DNA from: an uncultured Flavobacteriales bacterium
Lineage (GTDB): Bacteria > Bacteroidota > Bacteroidia > Flavobacteriales_D > Crocinitomicaceae
Assembly: GCA_903823565.1 (NCBI GenBank)
Contig: CAIJTF010000033.1
Span: forward strand, 1 to 64,000
DNA length: 64,000 nt
Direction: 5' to 3'
In this document: one piece after another, positions 54,677 through 62,060 of the stretch
How the letters are laid out: each line of letters opens with the position of its first letter
Numbering within the stretch: the first letter of the stretch is position 1
Notes under the pieces: model-generated
Told to the model about the DNA's origin: nothing
Seen by the model: the letters and a program-made list of their open reading frames with translations, nothing else
Databases searched by the model: none
Translations under genes and position numbers: made by a program

Positions 54677-56686
54677 ATGAAGAAACTTCTTACCCCTGTC
54701 TTTAGCTTTTTGGTCCTTTCCATCAATGCACAACTGTTCTCCGATAATTTTGATTCCTACCCCGTAGGACAATACCTTGGCCCACAATCGTTAACTTGGT
54801 CTACCTGGTCTGGTTCCGAAGGAGGTGCGGAAGATGTACAAATCACCAATAACAATGCAAGTTCCGCTCCTAATGCCATCTATTTTTCTTCTACCTCTGC
54901 CAATGGAGGGCCTCAGGATGTGGTATTAAAGTTTGGACAATTGTATACCAGCGGGATTTTCACCCTACAGAATAAATTTTACATCAATGCGGGAAAAACA
55001 GGATATTACAACATTCAAGGCGCATTAACCATTGGAAATCTTTGGGCGCTGAATGTAAATATGGATGCTGGGCAGTTGATCATTGATGATGGAAATACAC
55101 CAAATCTTGTCGTGACCAGCTATCCTGAGGCGACATGGTTCGAGTTAAAAATTGAAGCGAATTTAACGCTTCATGTTTGGAAAGCCTACATTAACGGTGG
55201 CTTAGTAGGAACATGGATTAACGGTGTGAACACGGTTGCATCGGCTGACTTTTTCCCGGTACAAAATACCCAAATGTACGTTGACGATGTGCAGTTTGAC
55301 CACGTTCCTTTCACGGTTCCCGCATTAGACGCCATGGTAGCAGATATTGATATGGGCGCAGAACTTGCCACACAAAGTGGAACACCAACCGTGAAAATAG
55401 TAAATGGAGGAAGTACTGCTATTACAAGCATGAAGGTTGATTTAACCTACAACGGAAGTACTACCACTCAAACCGTCACCGGTATAAATTTAGCTACGGC
55501 TGGCATTTATACGGTATCCATGCCTAGTACGGTCCTGGTCGCGGGATCCTTACCCGTTACCGCTCTAGTATATGAGGTAAATGGCGGTGCCGGAGACAAC
55601 ACCCCGACCAATGACATGCTTTCAGAACAAATTAATCCTGTTGTTCCTGCGCCTGGAAAAATGGTAGTAGGAGAAGAGGCAACCGGAACATGGTGCCAAT
55701 GGTGTCCACGTGGAGCGGTTTTTATGGATTTGTATGAAACGAAATATCAAGATTTTTGGGCTGGCATTGCCGTTCACAATGGAGATCCAATGACTGTTGC
55801 AGATTACGATACGGGTATTGGCTCCTTGATAGGAGGTTACCCGAGTGCATTGGTGGATCGAATGGGAGACGTGGATCCATCGGGAATGTCATCCGATTTT
55901 TTCACACGGCTTCAAACGGCACCAAAAGCAACGCTTCTTAATGGTGCCACTTGGGATCCAAACACAAGAGTACTGAATGTTTCCGTTCGGTATACCTTTT
56001 CTTCCGGAGCAAACGGCAACTATAAATCCGCTTGTGTTTTGACAGAGGACGATGTTACAGGAACAGGGGCTGGCTGGAGTCAATCAAATGCCTATGCTGG
56101 TGGAAACAACGGTACCATGGGGGGATATGAAAGTTTACCCAACCCTGTACCCGCGTCGCAAATGGTTTATAATCACGTTGCACGCGCCATTGCTCCATCC
56201 TTCGCTGGAATGTCCGGTATCTTTCCAGCAAGCATCAATGCGGGGGACGTCCACATCGTAAATTATACCTTTACCTTGCCCGCTGGATGGGATGAAAATC
56301 AAATTCATATCGTAGGAATGTTGATTGATTCCAATGGTAAAATTGATAACGCTGGATCAGCGGATATCGTTACTGCCGTAAACAACGGATACGAAACAGG
56401 AATCAATGTAGGAATAGCAGAAGTGCTAAGTGAAACAAAGACCCTAACATTAGCTCCAAATCCTGCCTACGGAAGCGCATCTGTTCTTTTACAATTAAAG
56501 GCCGAAAGTGATGTATCGGTGTATGTCAGTGACCTAAACGGTAAGGCTATGCTTAGGGGTGAATACAGCAACCTCTCGGGCGCACAGAGCATCGGTTTAA
56601 ACCTCAATGGTTTGGCTGCAGGAATATACAACGTTCAGGTTTGGATAAACGGAACCATGTATTCCGAAAAATTAGTCGTTGAATAA
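54677..56686 (+). CDS. Secreted T9SS cargo with a thioredoxin-like (Omp28-type) domain
   Basis: 669 residues. A signal peptide (KKLLTPVFSFLVLSINAQ) is followed by an N-terminal beta-sandwich resembling LamG/concanavalin folds (about 20-215), a CARDB-like Ig region (about 220-325), and a thioredoxin-like Omp28-type region beginning VVGEEATGTWCQWCPRGAVF with a CxxC motif (CQWC). The end is a type A T9SS sorting domain (LTLAPNPAYGSASVLLQLKA to GIYNVQVWINGTMYSEKLVV). It should be exported by T9SS and processed by PorU. A terminator follows. Confidence 0.85.
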   Translation: MKKLLTPVFSFLVLSINAQLFSDNFDSYPVGQYLGPQSLTWSTWSGSEGGAEDVQITNNNASSAPNAIYFSSTSANGGPQDVVLKFGQLYTSGIFTLQNKFYINAGKTGYYNIQGALTIGNLWALNVNMDAGQLIIDDGNTPNLVVTSYPEATWFELKIEANLTLHVWKAYINGGLVGTWINGVNTVASADFFPVQNTQMYVDDVQFDHVPFTVPALDAMVADIDMGAELATQSGTPTVKIVNGGSTAITSMKVDLTYNGSTTTQTVTGINLATAGIYTVSMPSTVLVAGSLPVTALVYEVNGGAGDNTPTNDMLSEQINPVVPAPGKMVVGEEATGTWCQWCPRGAVFMDLYETKYQDFWAGIAVHNGDPMTVADYDTGIGSLIGGYPSALVDRMGDVDPSGMSSDFFTRLQTAPKATLLNGATWDPNTRVLNVSVRYTFSSGANGNYKSACVLTEDDVTGTGAGWSQSNAYAGGNNGTMGGYESLPNPVPASQMVYNHVARAIAPSFAGMSGIFPASINAGDVHIVNYTFTLPAGWDENQIHIVGMLIDSNGKIDNAGSADIVTAVNNGYETGINVGIAEVLSETKTLTLAPNPAYGSASVLLQLKAESDVSVYVSDLNGKAMLRGEYSNLSGAQSIGLNLNGLAAGIYNVQVWINGTMYSEKLVVE

Positions 56687-56705
56687 ATAGTTGGATTCGA
56701 TAATT

Positions 56706-56728
56706 GAGGGGCTTAGGCCCCTTTTTTT
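56706..56728 (+). terminator. Intrinsic terminator after the T9SS cargo gene
   Basis: Stem GGGGC / GCCCC with loop TTAG (56708-56721), then seven T. Confidence 0.85.
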
Positions 56729-56750
56729 ATTCTATAATCAATCAAATTTG

Positions 56751-56758
56751 TACTTTTG
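56751..56758 (+). promoter_or_regulatory. TAnnTTTG -7 element of ctaA
   Basis: TACTTTTG ending 3 bases before the ATG at 56762. It rules out the TTG at 56756, which lies inside the element. Confidence 0.65.
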
Positions 56759-56761
56759 ACC

Positions 56762-57787
56762 ATGGAATTTTCGCGCCGATACATCCGCTTTCAATGGCTT
56801 ACCTTAATCGGCTTGTTTTTGGTGATTTGTGCCGGCAGTTTTGTGCGCATTACCGGTTCCGGCATGGGTTGTCCAGATTGGCCCAAGTGTTTTGGAAAAT
56901 GGATTCCACCCACGGCCGAAGAACAATTACCCTCTAATTATTTGTCTATATTTCAAGAAAAAAGAGCAAAAAAAGCGGTTAAATTCTGTGCCTTTCTAAG
57001 AAAATTAGGGATGGAAGAAACCGCAAAGAAAATCGAAAACGACCCTACGCTGCTTCGAGAAGAACCATTTAATGCTGCGCGGACCTACACGGAATACATC
57101 AATCGTTTGCTCGGATTTCTTGCGGGAAATCTGATGTTGGCCGGTTTCATCTGGAGCATACTTTTCTACAGAAAAAGGTGGCTTTTAGTCCTTTCTGCCA
57201 TAAACTTAGTGCTCATCGCGGTGGAAGCCTGGTTTGGTTCGATTGTGGTTGCGACAAACTTAGTGCCTTGGACTATTACGGTCCATTTATTCCTAGCCTT
57301 GGTCATTTTACTACTGCAGGTATACCTCATCTACCGAATCTCTCCAATACATGGCGTAAAAATTCCAGTCAATAAACCGACATTCTATATCTGGTGGGCA
57401 GTATTTGCAATCACTTTTTACCAAATGTTTCTAGGTACGCAAGTGCGGGAGTACATCGACTCCCTGACGAAACAAGGATTGGGCCGGGAAGCTTGGAGCA
57501 ATTATTTCGGAATGGAGTTCTTCATTCACCGAAGTTTCAGCTGGTTGGTATTGGTGCTGTTGGCTTATTTGGCGTGGAGAAATGAACGCAGTGAAAAAAT
57601 CTCTATCATCCGTTGGGCTTTTGTGGTATTAGGTATTGAACTAACGGCAGGAGTCTTATTGGCGTATTTTGACTTACCTGGACTCGTTCAAACTGCGCAT
57701 CTCGTATTTGCAACCGTTTTGTTAACGCTAATGGGGATGGGAATTTTTCGCTTTCGCAGAGCGAATCAAATTAATCCATACTTTTAA
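56762..57787 (+). CDS. ctaA: Heme A synthase (CtaA/COX15 family)
   Basis: Membrane enzyme that oxidises heme O to heme A for cytochrome oxidase. 341 residues, eight hydrophobic helices. The first-loop signature VRITGSGMGCPDWPKCFGKW is at about residues 27-46. The histidines expected for heme binding appear in the helices (for example TITVHLFLALVIL, FIHRSFSWLVLVLL, LVQTAHLVFATVLL), with the ExxxR-type YTEYINRLLG. Start ATG 56762 by promoter position. ctaB and other oxidase genes are not nearby. The next gene starts 2 bases after the stop. Confidence 0.93.
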   Translation: MEFSRRYIRFQWLTLIGLFLVICAGSFVRITGSGMGCPDWPKCFGKWIPPTAEEQLPSNYLSIFQEKRAKKAVKFCAFLRKLGMEETAKKIENDPTLLREEPFNAARTYTEYINRLLGFLAGNLMLAGFIWSILFYRKRWLLVLSAINLVLIAVEAWFGSIVVATNLVPWTITVHLFLALVILLLQVYLIYRISPIHGVKIPVNKPTFYIWWAVFAITFYQMFLGTQVREYIDSLTKQGLGREAWSNYFGMEFFIHRSFSWLVLVLLAYLAWRNERSEKISIIRWAFVVLGIELTAGVLLAYFDLPGLVQTAHLVFATVLLTLMGMGIFRFRRANQINPYF

Positions 57788-57789
57788 GT

Positions 57790-58821
57790 ATGAAAAACCT
57801 ACTTCTACTCTTGATTACGGTAATTTATGCGATTTCCTATTCACAAATTACCCTTGATGGATCCGATATGCCGACTGTAGGCGATTACATCCCAAGAAAG
57901 TCCGATACCATGACCTTACTTCCCGGACCAGGGGGAAGCGGTCCCAATCAGACGTGGAATTTCACAGCCTTGAGTAATTATGTGATTTCGGAAAATACAA
58001 ACGTTGTTTCTGTGGCCTCAACCCCTAACGGCAATCAATTTGGAAATTCAAACCTTGCCATGACGAATGACAATGCCAGTTATTTGTACTTCAATGCTAC
58101 CCCCTCAACCTTTAGTACGCAAGGATTTTCCGGCGACTTACTCGGTACAGGAGTTATAAATGCCGTTTTCAATCCAGATTTAACCTTGCATCAATTTCCG
58201 AGAACTTTTGGGTCTAGTTTTAATGACGCCTATGGCATAGATGTCACCGTTCCGGGTGCTGCGATTAATCCACTGTTAAGTCAAATCCATTTTAAACGCT
58301 TTTCGATGGTTCATGACACCACCGATGCTTGGGGTCAAATTACTACACCGAATGGAACCTACGATGTACTGCGCATTCATACCACGGAAATTTTCAGCGA
58401 CTCCATTTGGGCGCAACCGATTTTTCCCCCTACGTGGAGTTTGGTCAGTACTTCTACCGATACAACCCATAGCTATTCATGGGTGGGAAAAGGCGGGAAA
58501 TTAGCCATTGCCGAAATGAGTTTTGATACCTTAGGCATGCCAAAAATTTTCAAATGGACCGAATTACCGGGTATTGGCGTAGGGCTAGTGACAAAAAACC
58601 TAGTGGCCGAAGTTTTTCCGAATCCAACCAGTCAATATCTAACGGTAAGTGTTCCGGATCAATACGATCAGCTACCCTTTCAAATCCTTGATGCATCGGG
58701 TCGAAAGGTTTATGAAGGTGCCATTGATAGTCCTAAGTATACAATAAACCTCGAGGGAGTTTGTGCTGGGGTATATTGCCTCAAGATTGGGGATTCAACC
58801 TACCGAATCCTGAAAGAATAA
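57790..58821 (+). CDS. Secreted protein with type A T9SS sorting domain
   Basis: 343 residues. A signal peptide (KNLLLLLITVIYAISYSQ) is followed by an unrecognised beta-rich ectodomain of about 250 residues and a sorting domain starting VAEVFPNPTSQYLTVSVP and ending GVYCLKIGDSTYRILKE. A surface or secreted protein of unknown function; I do not recognise the ectodomain. It starts 2 bases after ctaA and may be co-transcribed with it. Confidence 0.82.
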   Translation: MKNLLLLLITVIYAISYSQITLDGSDMPTVGDYIPRKSDTMTLLPGPGGSGPNQTWNFTALSNYVISENTNVVSVASTPNGNQFGNSNLAMTNDNASYLYFNATPSTFSTQGFSGDLLGTGVINAVFNPDLTLHQFPRTFGSSFNDAYGIDVTVPGAAINPLLSQIHFKRFSMVHDTTDAWGQITTPNGTYDVLRIHTTEIFSDSIWAQPIFPPTWSLVSTSTDTTHSYSWVGKGGKLAIAEMSFDTLGMPKIFKWTELPGIGVGLVTKNLVAEVFPNPTSQYLTVSVPDQYDQLPFQILDASGRKVYEGAIDSPKYTINLEGVCAGVYCLKIGDSTYRILKE

Positions 58822-58828
58822 AACGTTC

Positions 58829-59341
58829 TTATTTGGGGCTAACAGGGAGGGTTAAGGGATTCAAGGCATCCACTTCATAGGGAGAAACTTCCTTAATTTC
58901 ACCCTTGCTGTTTTTGACCAAGTAGTTGATGTAGTAATTTAAATCATTACCTCCCACTTTAATTTCCGTTACTACAACACGGGTTGAATCTGTTTTCATT
59001 ATCGCTAGATCACCCGGTTTGAGTTTAAGGTTCACTCCTACTTGATCGCGAAGTTTCGCGTTGTGAACGAGGGATCTCAGAGGCCAGTAATAATCAACAT
59101 GGTTTTTCAACGAATCACGATCCTTGCTGGTTTTTAGATATTGATTTTGAAGGGTTCCTAGGTTTTGATTTAAGGCCTTAATTTTTTGATTTAAACGTTT
59201 GAGTTCCGATTGGTGCAATTGACCTTCGTTTGACATGGATCGAACAAGTAAGAATACTACAACAACCGCCAGTAGTGTTATAGAAACGATGGTAAGGATC
59301 AGTCGAATTTTATCTTTTTTAAGGTCTGCAGTGGAGGCCAT
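58829..59341 (-). CDS. Single-pass membrane protein with coiled coil
   Basis: 170 residues, no family recognised. A basic N-terminus (ASTADLKKDKIRLIL) leads into one transmembrane helix (LTIVSITLLAVVVVFLLVRS, about residues 15-34), then a coiled-coil stretch (QSELKRLNQKIKALNQNLGT, then LQNQYLKTSKDRDSLKNHVD) and a C-terminal beta-rich part outside the membrane. The closest general analogy is a bitopic envelope protein. It is divergent from the bestrophin gene. Confidence 0.72.
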   Translation of the reverse strand: MASTADLKKDKIRLILTIVSITLLAVVVVFLLVRSMSNEGQLHQSELKRLNQKIKALNQNLGTLQNQYLKTSKDRDSLKNHVDYYWPLRSLVHNAKLRDQVGVNLKLKPGDLAIMKTDSTRVVVTEIKVGGNDLNYYINYLVKNSKGEIKEVSPYEVDALNPLTLPVSPK

Positions 59342-59470
59342 AGTTAATAAATTTGGCTTGAAGGTAATAATATTTTAGTGGATGATATTGCGTAAAATCT
59401 AATTTTTAAGCGTCGGTATACGAATTATTGTGGTCGAGCCAATGGATTAGCTACCTTTACCTTCAAAAAA

Positions 59471-60331
59471 ATGGTCGATTATAATCCTAAAAACTGGTTG
59501 GGCTTCATTTTCTCCTTTCATTCCAGCGACACCATTCGAATTTTATGGAAAGAACTAGTATATATAGCCTTTTTAACGGCTTTAATCACCGCTTTAGAAC
59601 TTCATTTCTTTCCTAATTCTAGCGTACTTAAAAATTTAACATCTGTCTATTCCTTGCTCGGTTTTGTGATATCCTTGCTTTTGGTTTTTAGAACCAATAC
59701 GGCATATGATCGCTGGTGGGAGGGCAGAAAAATGTGGGGTTCGGTTGTAAACGATTCGCGGAATTTAGGTACCATACTCAGTGCCTTGCACATTAATCAA
59801 GAGGAAAAAGAACTTTTTAGGATAGGAATTGCGGCCTTCAGTTTTAGCATGAAGGAACATTTGAGAGGGAACAAAACAAGCTTGCAGGGAATATGGCAAG
59901 TACCTGAACACATCAAACATCAACCCTTATGGATCGCTGGTGAGCTCAGAGTCCGTGTTCAAAAACTAATGGACGATGATAAAATTGATTCCCTACAATG
60001 GAAGCAATTGAACAAGCATTTGGATCAATTAGTGGATAGCCTTGGGGCTTGTGAACGCATTCGAAATACCCCCATCCCCTATTCCTATTCGCTATTTTTT
60101 AAAAAATTCATTTTTATTTATGTGGTAACGATGCCACTCGCTTTTGTGGAAGTTTTTGAATACTGGTCGGTCTTGATTTCCACTTTTGTGTTTTATGCAT
60201 TGGTATCCATGGAAATTTTGGCAGAGGAAATTGAAGACCCCTTTGGCCTAGATACCAACGACCTTCCCCTCGACTCCATTTGTGAAACGATTGATTCCAA
60301 CCTCAAAGAAGTTTTTACACCAAGACCATAA
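59471..60331 (+). CDS. Bestrophin-family anion channel protein
   Basis: 286 residues. The bacterial bestrophin pattern is clear: a first hydrophobic stretch (ELVYIAFLTALITALELHFF), LLGFVISLLLVFRTNTAYDR followed by WWEGRKMWGSVVNDSRNL, then the hydrophobic pair FIFIYVVTMPLAFVEVFEYW and VLISTFVFYALVSMEILAEE with the acidic EIEDPFGLDTNDLPL that follows the pore helices. Bestrophins conduct anions or other small ions as pentamers. The following tRNA has its own promoter element. Confidence 0.9.
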   Translation: MVDYNPKNWLGFIFSFHSSDTIRILWKELVYIAFLTALITALELHFFPNSSVLKNLTSVYSLLGFVISLLLVFRTNTAYDRWWEGRKMWGSVVNDSRNLGTILSALHINQEEKELFRIGIAAFSFSMKEHLRGNKTSLQGIWQVPEHIKHQPLWIAGELRVRVQKLMDDDKIDSLQWKQLNKHLDQLVDSLGACERIRNTPIPYSYSLFFKKFIFIYVVTMPLAFVEVFEYWSVLISTFVFYALVSMEILAEEIEDPFGLDTNDLPLDSICETIDSNLKEVFTPRP

Positions 60332-60402
60332 CGAGAAGCTCCCCGAAACGAATGGAAAAGTAGAATAATACGCTTTGGCTATATCACCATCGAACTTTTT
60401 AT

Positions 60403-60410
60403 TATTTTTG
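60403..60410 (+). promoter_or_regulatory. TAnnTTTG -7 element of the tRNA gene
   Basis: TATTTTTG, 39 bases before the first base of the tRNA. It predicts a short 5' leader that RNase P would remove. Confidence 0.5.
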
Positions 60411-60449
60411 TGCCTCGTTAAATTGAATCCGTTACCTCAAAGTAACATT

Positions 60450-60523
60450 GGTCCTATAGCTCAGTTGGTTAGAGCACCTGACTCATAATCAGGTGGTCCC
60501 TGGTTCGAGCCCAGGTGGGACCA
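60450..60523 (+). tRNA. tRNA with CAU anticodon (Met elongator or Ile2)
   Basis: A complete 74-base cloverleaf. Acceptor GGTCCTA pairs with TGGGACC (one T-G pair); D-arm AGCTCAGTTGGTTAGAGC; anticodon stem CCTGA / TCAGG with loop CTCATAA, hence anticodon CAU (60484-60486); T-arm with GGTTCGAGCCC; discriminator A at 60523. CCA is not encoded. From sequence alone I cannot tell elongator Met from Ile2, whose C34 becomes lysidine. The last 34 bases of the tRNA, plus two more, recur exactly at 60923-60958. Confidence 0.95.
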
Positions 60524-60525
60524 CG
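60490..60525 (+). repeat. Left copy of a 36-base direct repeat (tRNA 3' part)
   Basis: From the 3' strand of the anticodon stem through variable loop, T-arm, acceptor strand and discriminator, plus CG. It is identical to 60923-60958, 433 bases away. Confidence 0.95.
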
Positions 60526-60545
60526 TAATCCCAATGAACTTTGGG

Positions 60546-60580
60546 AAAAAGCCTTACGGATTTGTGAGGCTTTTTTTTTT
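60546..60580 (+). terminator. Terminator between the tRNA and the GIY-YIG gene
   Basis: Stem GCCTTAC / GTGAGGC (60551-60557 and 60564-60570, one T-G pair), loop of 6, then ten T. A second smaller hairpin (TCCCAA / TTGGGA, 60529-60546) precedes it. Confidence 0.8.
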
Positions 60581-60596
60581 GTGAAAAGCCCTCAAA

Positions 60597-60893
60597 ATGA
60601 AAGATGTAGGTTGTTACATTTTATGGTCTGACAACATCAAGAAGTTCTATGTTGGTGTTTGTCATGAGAATCTAAACCAGCGAATTATTGCTCATAACCA
60701 ACATGTATACGGTAAAAAATCATACTCTTCCATAACTAAGGATTGGGCTTTATTCTTGTTTATTAAAACAGAAGATTTTTCACATGCCGTAAGAGTTGAG
60801 AGAAAAATAAAATCGATGAAAAGCAAGATTTTTATTCAAAATCTTCTGAAGTATCCTGAACTCATTTCTAAAATTCTAGCTGAAACAAAATGA
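60597..60893 (+). CDS. GIY-YIG nuclease, single-domain, flanked by tRNA repeats
   Basis: 98 residues, one GIY-YIG domain and nothing else. The two-part motif is VGCYILWSDNIKKFYVGVC: Tyr7 for the GIY Tyr and Tyr18-Val19-Gly20 for YIG. Arg29 (NLNQRIIAHN) and Glu68 (VRVERKIKSM) occupy the catalytic positions, so it looks active. It differs from the cores of UvrC and large homing nucleases by having no extra DNA-binding domain. The start is 73 bases after the tRNA, behind a terminator and without a visible TAnnTTTG element. The stop is 3 bases before the second tRNA half. Confidence 0.85.
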   Translation: MKDVGCYILWSDNIKKFYVGVCHENLNQRIIAHNQHVYGKKSYSSITKDWALFLFIKTEDFSHAVRVERKIKSMKSKIFIQNLLKYPELISKILAETK

Positions 60894-60904
60894 TCTCCTG
60901 ACTC

Positions 60905-60922
60905 TTCCGATAGCTATCGGAA
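60905..60922. repeat. 18-bp perfect palindrome within the tRNA half
   Basis: TTCCGATAGCTATCGGAA, its own reverse complement. It replaces 5 bases (ATAAT) of the anticodon loop and stem seen in the complete tRNA. Confidence 0.95.
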
Positions 60923-60958
60923 CAGGTGGTCCCTGGTTCGAGCCCAGGTGGGACCACG
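60923..60958 (+). repeat. Right copy of the 36-base direct repeat
   Basis: Identical to 60490-60525. It is followed directly by the A-run of a terminator. Confidence 0.95.
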
Positions 60959-60960
60959 AA

Positions 60961-60992
60961 AAAACCCTGACCGAAGCGTCAGGGTTTTCTTT
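60961..60992 (+). terminator. Intrinsic terminator after the tRNA half
   Basis: Stem AAAACCCTGAC / GTCAGGGTTTT (60961-60971 and 60978-60988), loop CGAAGC, followed by CTTTT. The strongest hairpin seen in this window and possibly the terminator of the original, undisrupted tRNA gene. Confidence 0.8.
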
Positions 60993-61233
60993 TGTATGGT
61001 AATGGCGAGAAGTTCATGCCGAGTGCAGCACTGAGAAATCGAGGCGAGCCCAGCTTTGCTTTTCGGATGTTTCGCAATTTAGAAGATGAGGAAATTGTAG
61101 GAAGAAAGAAGGCATGTTTGGGTGGAATGCACTCTAAAATTGGGAAGGGATCACCGAATGGAAAATAAAATTCTGTGACTAATGTTTATTGTTCTCGTTA
61201 CAAGGCAATATTAACCAATTAAATCAACCAGGC
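60993..61233. other. Intergenic stretch without a supported gene
   Basis: About 240 bases after the tRNA half. It contains only a 33-codon open frame (61067-61168) without a promoter element or recognisable product. Base composition near 61010-61060 (many GC-rich short words such as GAGGCGAGCC) differs from the A/T-rich intergenic DNA elsewhere, so it could be the remnant of an older insert. Confidence 0.5.
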
Positions 61234-61701
61234 ATGTACAAATTAGTCATTTCAACCCTTACCTTCACTGTTTTTATGTTTTTAAACGGCCAGTCCTTAC
61301 AGTCTTCAGAAAAAGGTCGGGATTTACTGCAAAAAATGGAAGCATCCTTAGAATCATATTACGGTCACGACATGAAACTTACCCCCTCCTTTGAGAAGGG
61401 TATGAATGAATATGCTCATGAGAATGCCAATATACCGATTCCTAATACTCCGTTTGATGACAATGCACATTACCACACGGCAATGCATTTCTCTCCCGAA
61501 CTTTTTAATCAGATTGATAATGTTTCCCTAGTAAAAATTTTAACACCCAATGATGCGAGGAATGAACAAGTTGGAAGCATGCTAAAAATTATTAATCCGA
61601 ACCATTTTTATTTGGAGCAATATACCTTAAACAATGAATTGTATATTGTATTGGCACTTGATCGACCCTTTGATTATACTACGTTGAAAGCAGAAGAGTA
61701 A
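61234..61701 (+). CDS. Secreted hypothetical protein
   Basis: 155 residues from the ATG at 61234, which begins a signal peptide (YKLVISTLTFTVFMFLNGQ). The mature part (about 135 residues) is mixed helix and strand with several His residues (AHYHTAMHFSPELFNQ) and no recognised domain. No sorting domain, so probably periplasmic. The frame extends 15 codons upstream to 61189, but that would put residues before the signal peptide. Confidence 0.68.
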   Translation: MYKLVISTLTFTVFMFLNGQSLQSSEKGRDLLQKMEASLESYYGHDMKLTPSFEKGMNEYAHENANIPIPNTPFDDNAHYHTAMHFSPELFNQIDNVSLVKILTPNDARNEQVGSMLKIINPNHFYLEQYTLNNELYIVLALDRPFDYTTLKAEE

Positions 61702-62060
61702 ATTTAATCTTCCACACCTAAGGAAATTAAGGTAATCTTTCACGAATAATTCTTGACCGACAAGGTGAGGCAAGCGGCGGAAAAGAAAGCAATAAAATTG
61801 GGTGACCTCCCAATTCCTTTTAATTTAATTCTTCCCTATACTTTTTAAGGTTCCACCATCGTACATTTACCGGCTGAAAATTGGGGGTTTGCAAATAATA
61901 TTGTTAATTTGTATTCTTGGTTTCGGTTTATCGCCTTGTTTCCCCCATAGATACAATCCAAGATTTGCACTAAAAGGAAACAGGAACGTGGCAGATGGCA
62001 AAGAATGTGCTCACGTTAAGCGTAATAACTTAAAGGCTAAGCAAAGAAAAATACTTCAGC
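61702..62060. other. Intergenic stretch, one weak hairpin
   Basis: About 360 bases with no supported gene. It holds a terminator-like hairpin, AATTGGG / CCCAATT (61796-61815) followed by CCTTTTAATTT, which may end the upstream transcript. A 72-codon frame with a TTG start (61889-62107) overlaps the next gene and is not supported. No TAnnTTTG element is evident for the downstream gene. Confidence 0.55.

Larger units (their letters stand above)
60597..60958 (+). mobile_element. Candidate minimal mobile unit at a tRNA gene
   Basis: The complete tRNA plus the 36-base tRNA repeats on both sides of a lone GIY-YIG gene give the layout of an integration into a tRNA gene: the left copy keeps the tRNA whole, the right copy is the displaced 3' half. 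The boundaries given are the ORF start and the end of the right repeat; the true left edge may be as early as the tRNA anticodon region. No integrase or transposase is present. It may instead be a decayed larger element. Confidence 0.6.
60897..60958 (+). pseudogene. Partial tRNA 3' half with palindrome in the anticodon loop
   Basis: CCTGACTC (60897-60904) equals the 5' anticodon stem and first loop bases of the complete tRNA (60477-60484). Then comes an 18-bp palindrome in place of ATAAT, then 36 bases identical to the tRNA 3' part. There is no acceptor 5' strand and no D-arm, so it cannot be a working tRNA by itself. Confidence 0.85.

Noticed and set aside
60897-60958. A second working tRNA gene
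   Set aside because: It lacks the 5' acceptor strand and D-arm, and the anticodon bases are replaced by a palindrome.
61067-61168. 33-codon open frame after the tRNA half
   Set aside because: Too short and without a promoter element or recognisable motif; kept only as part of the possible remnant.
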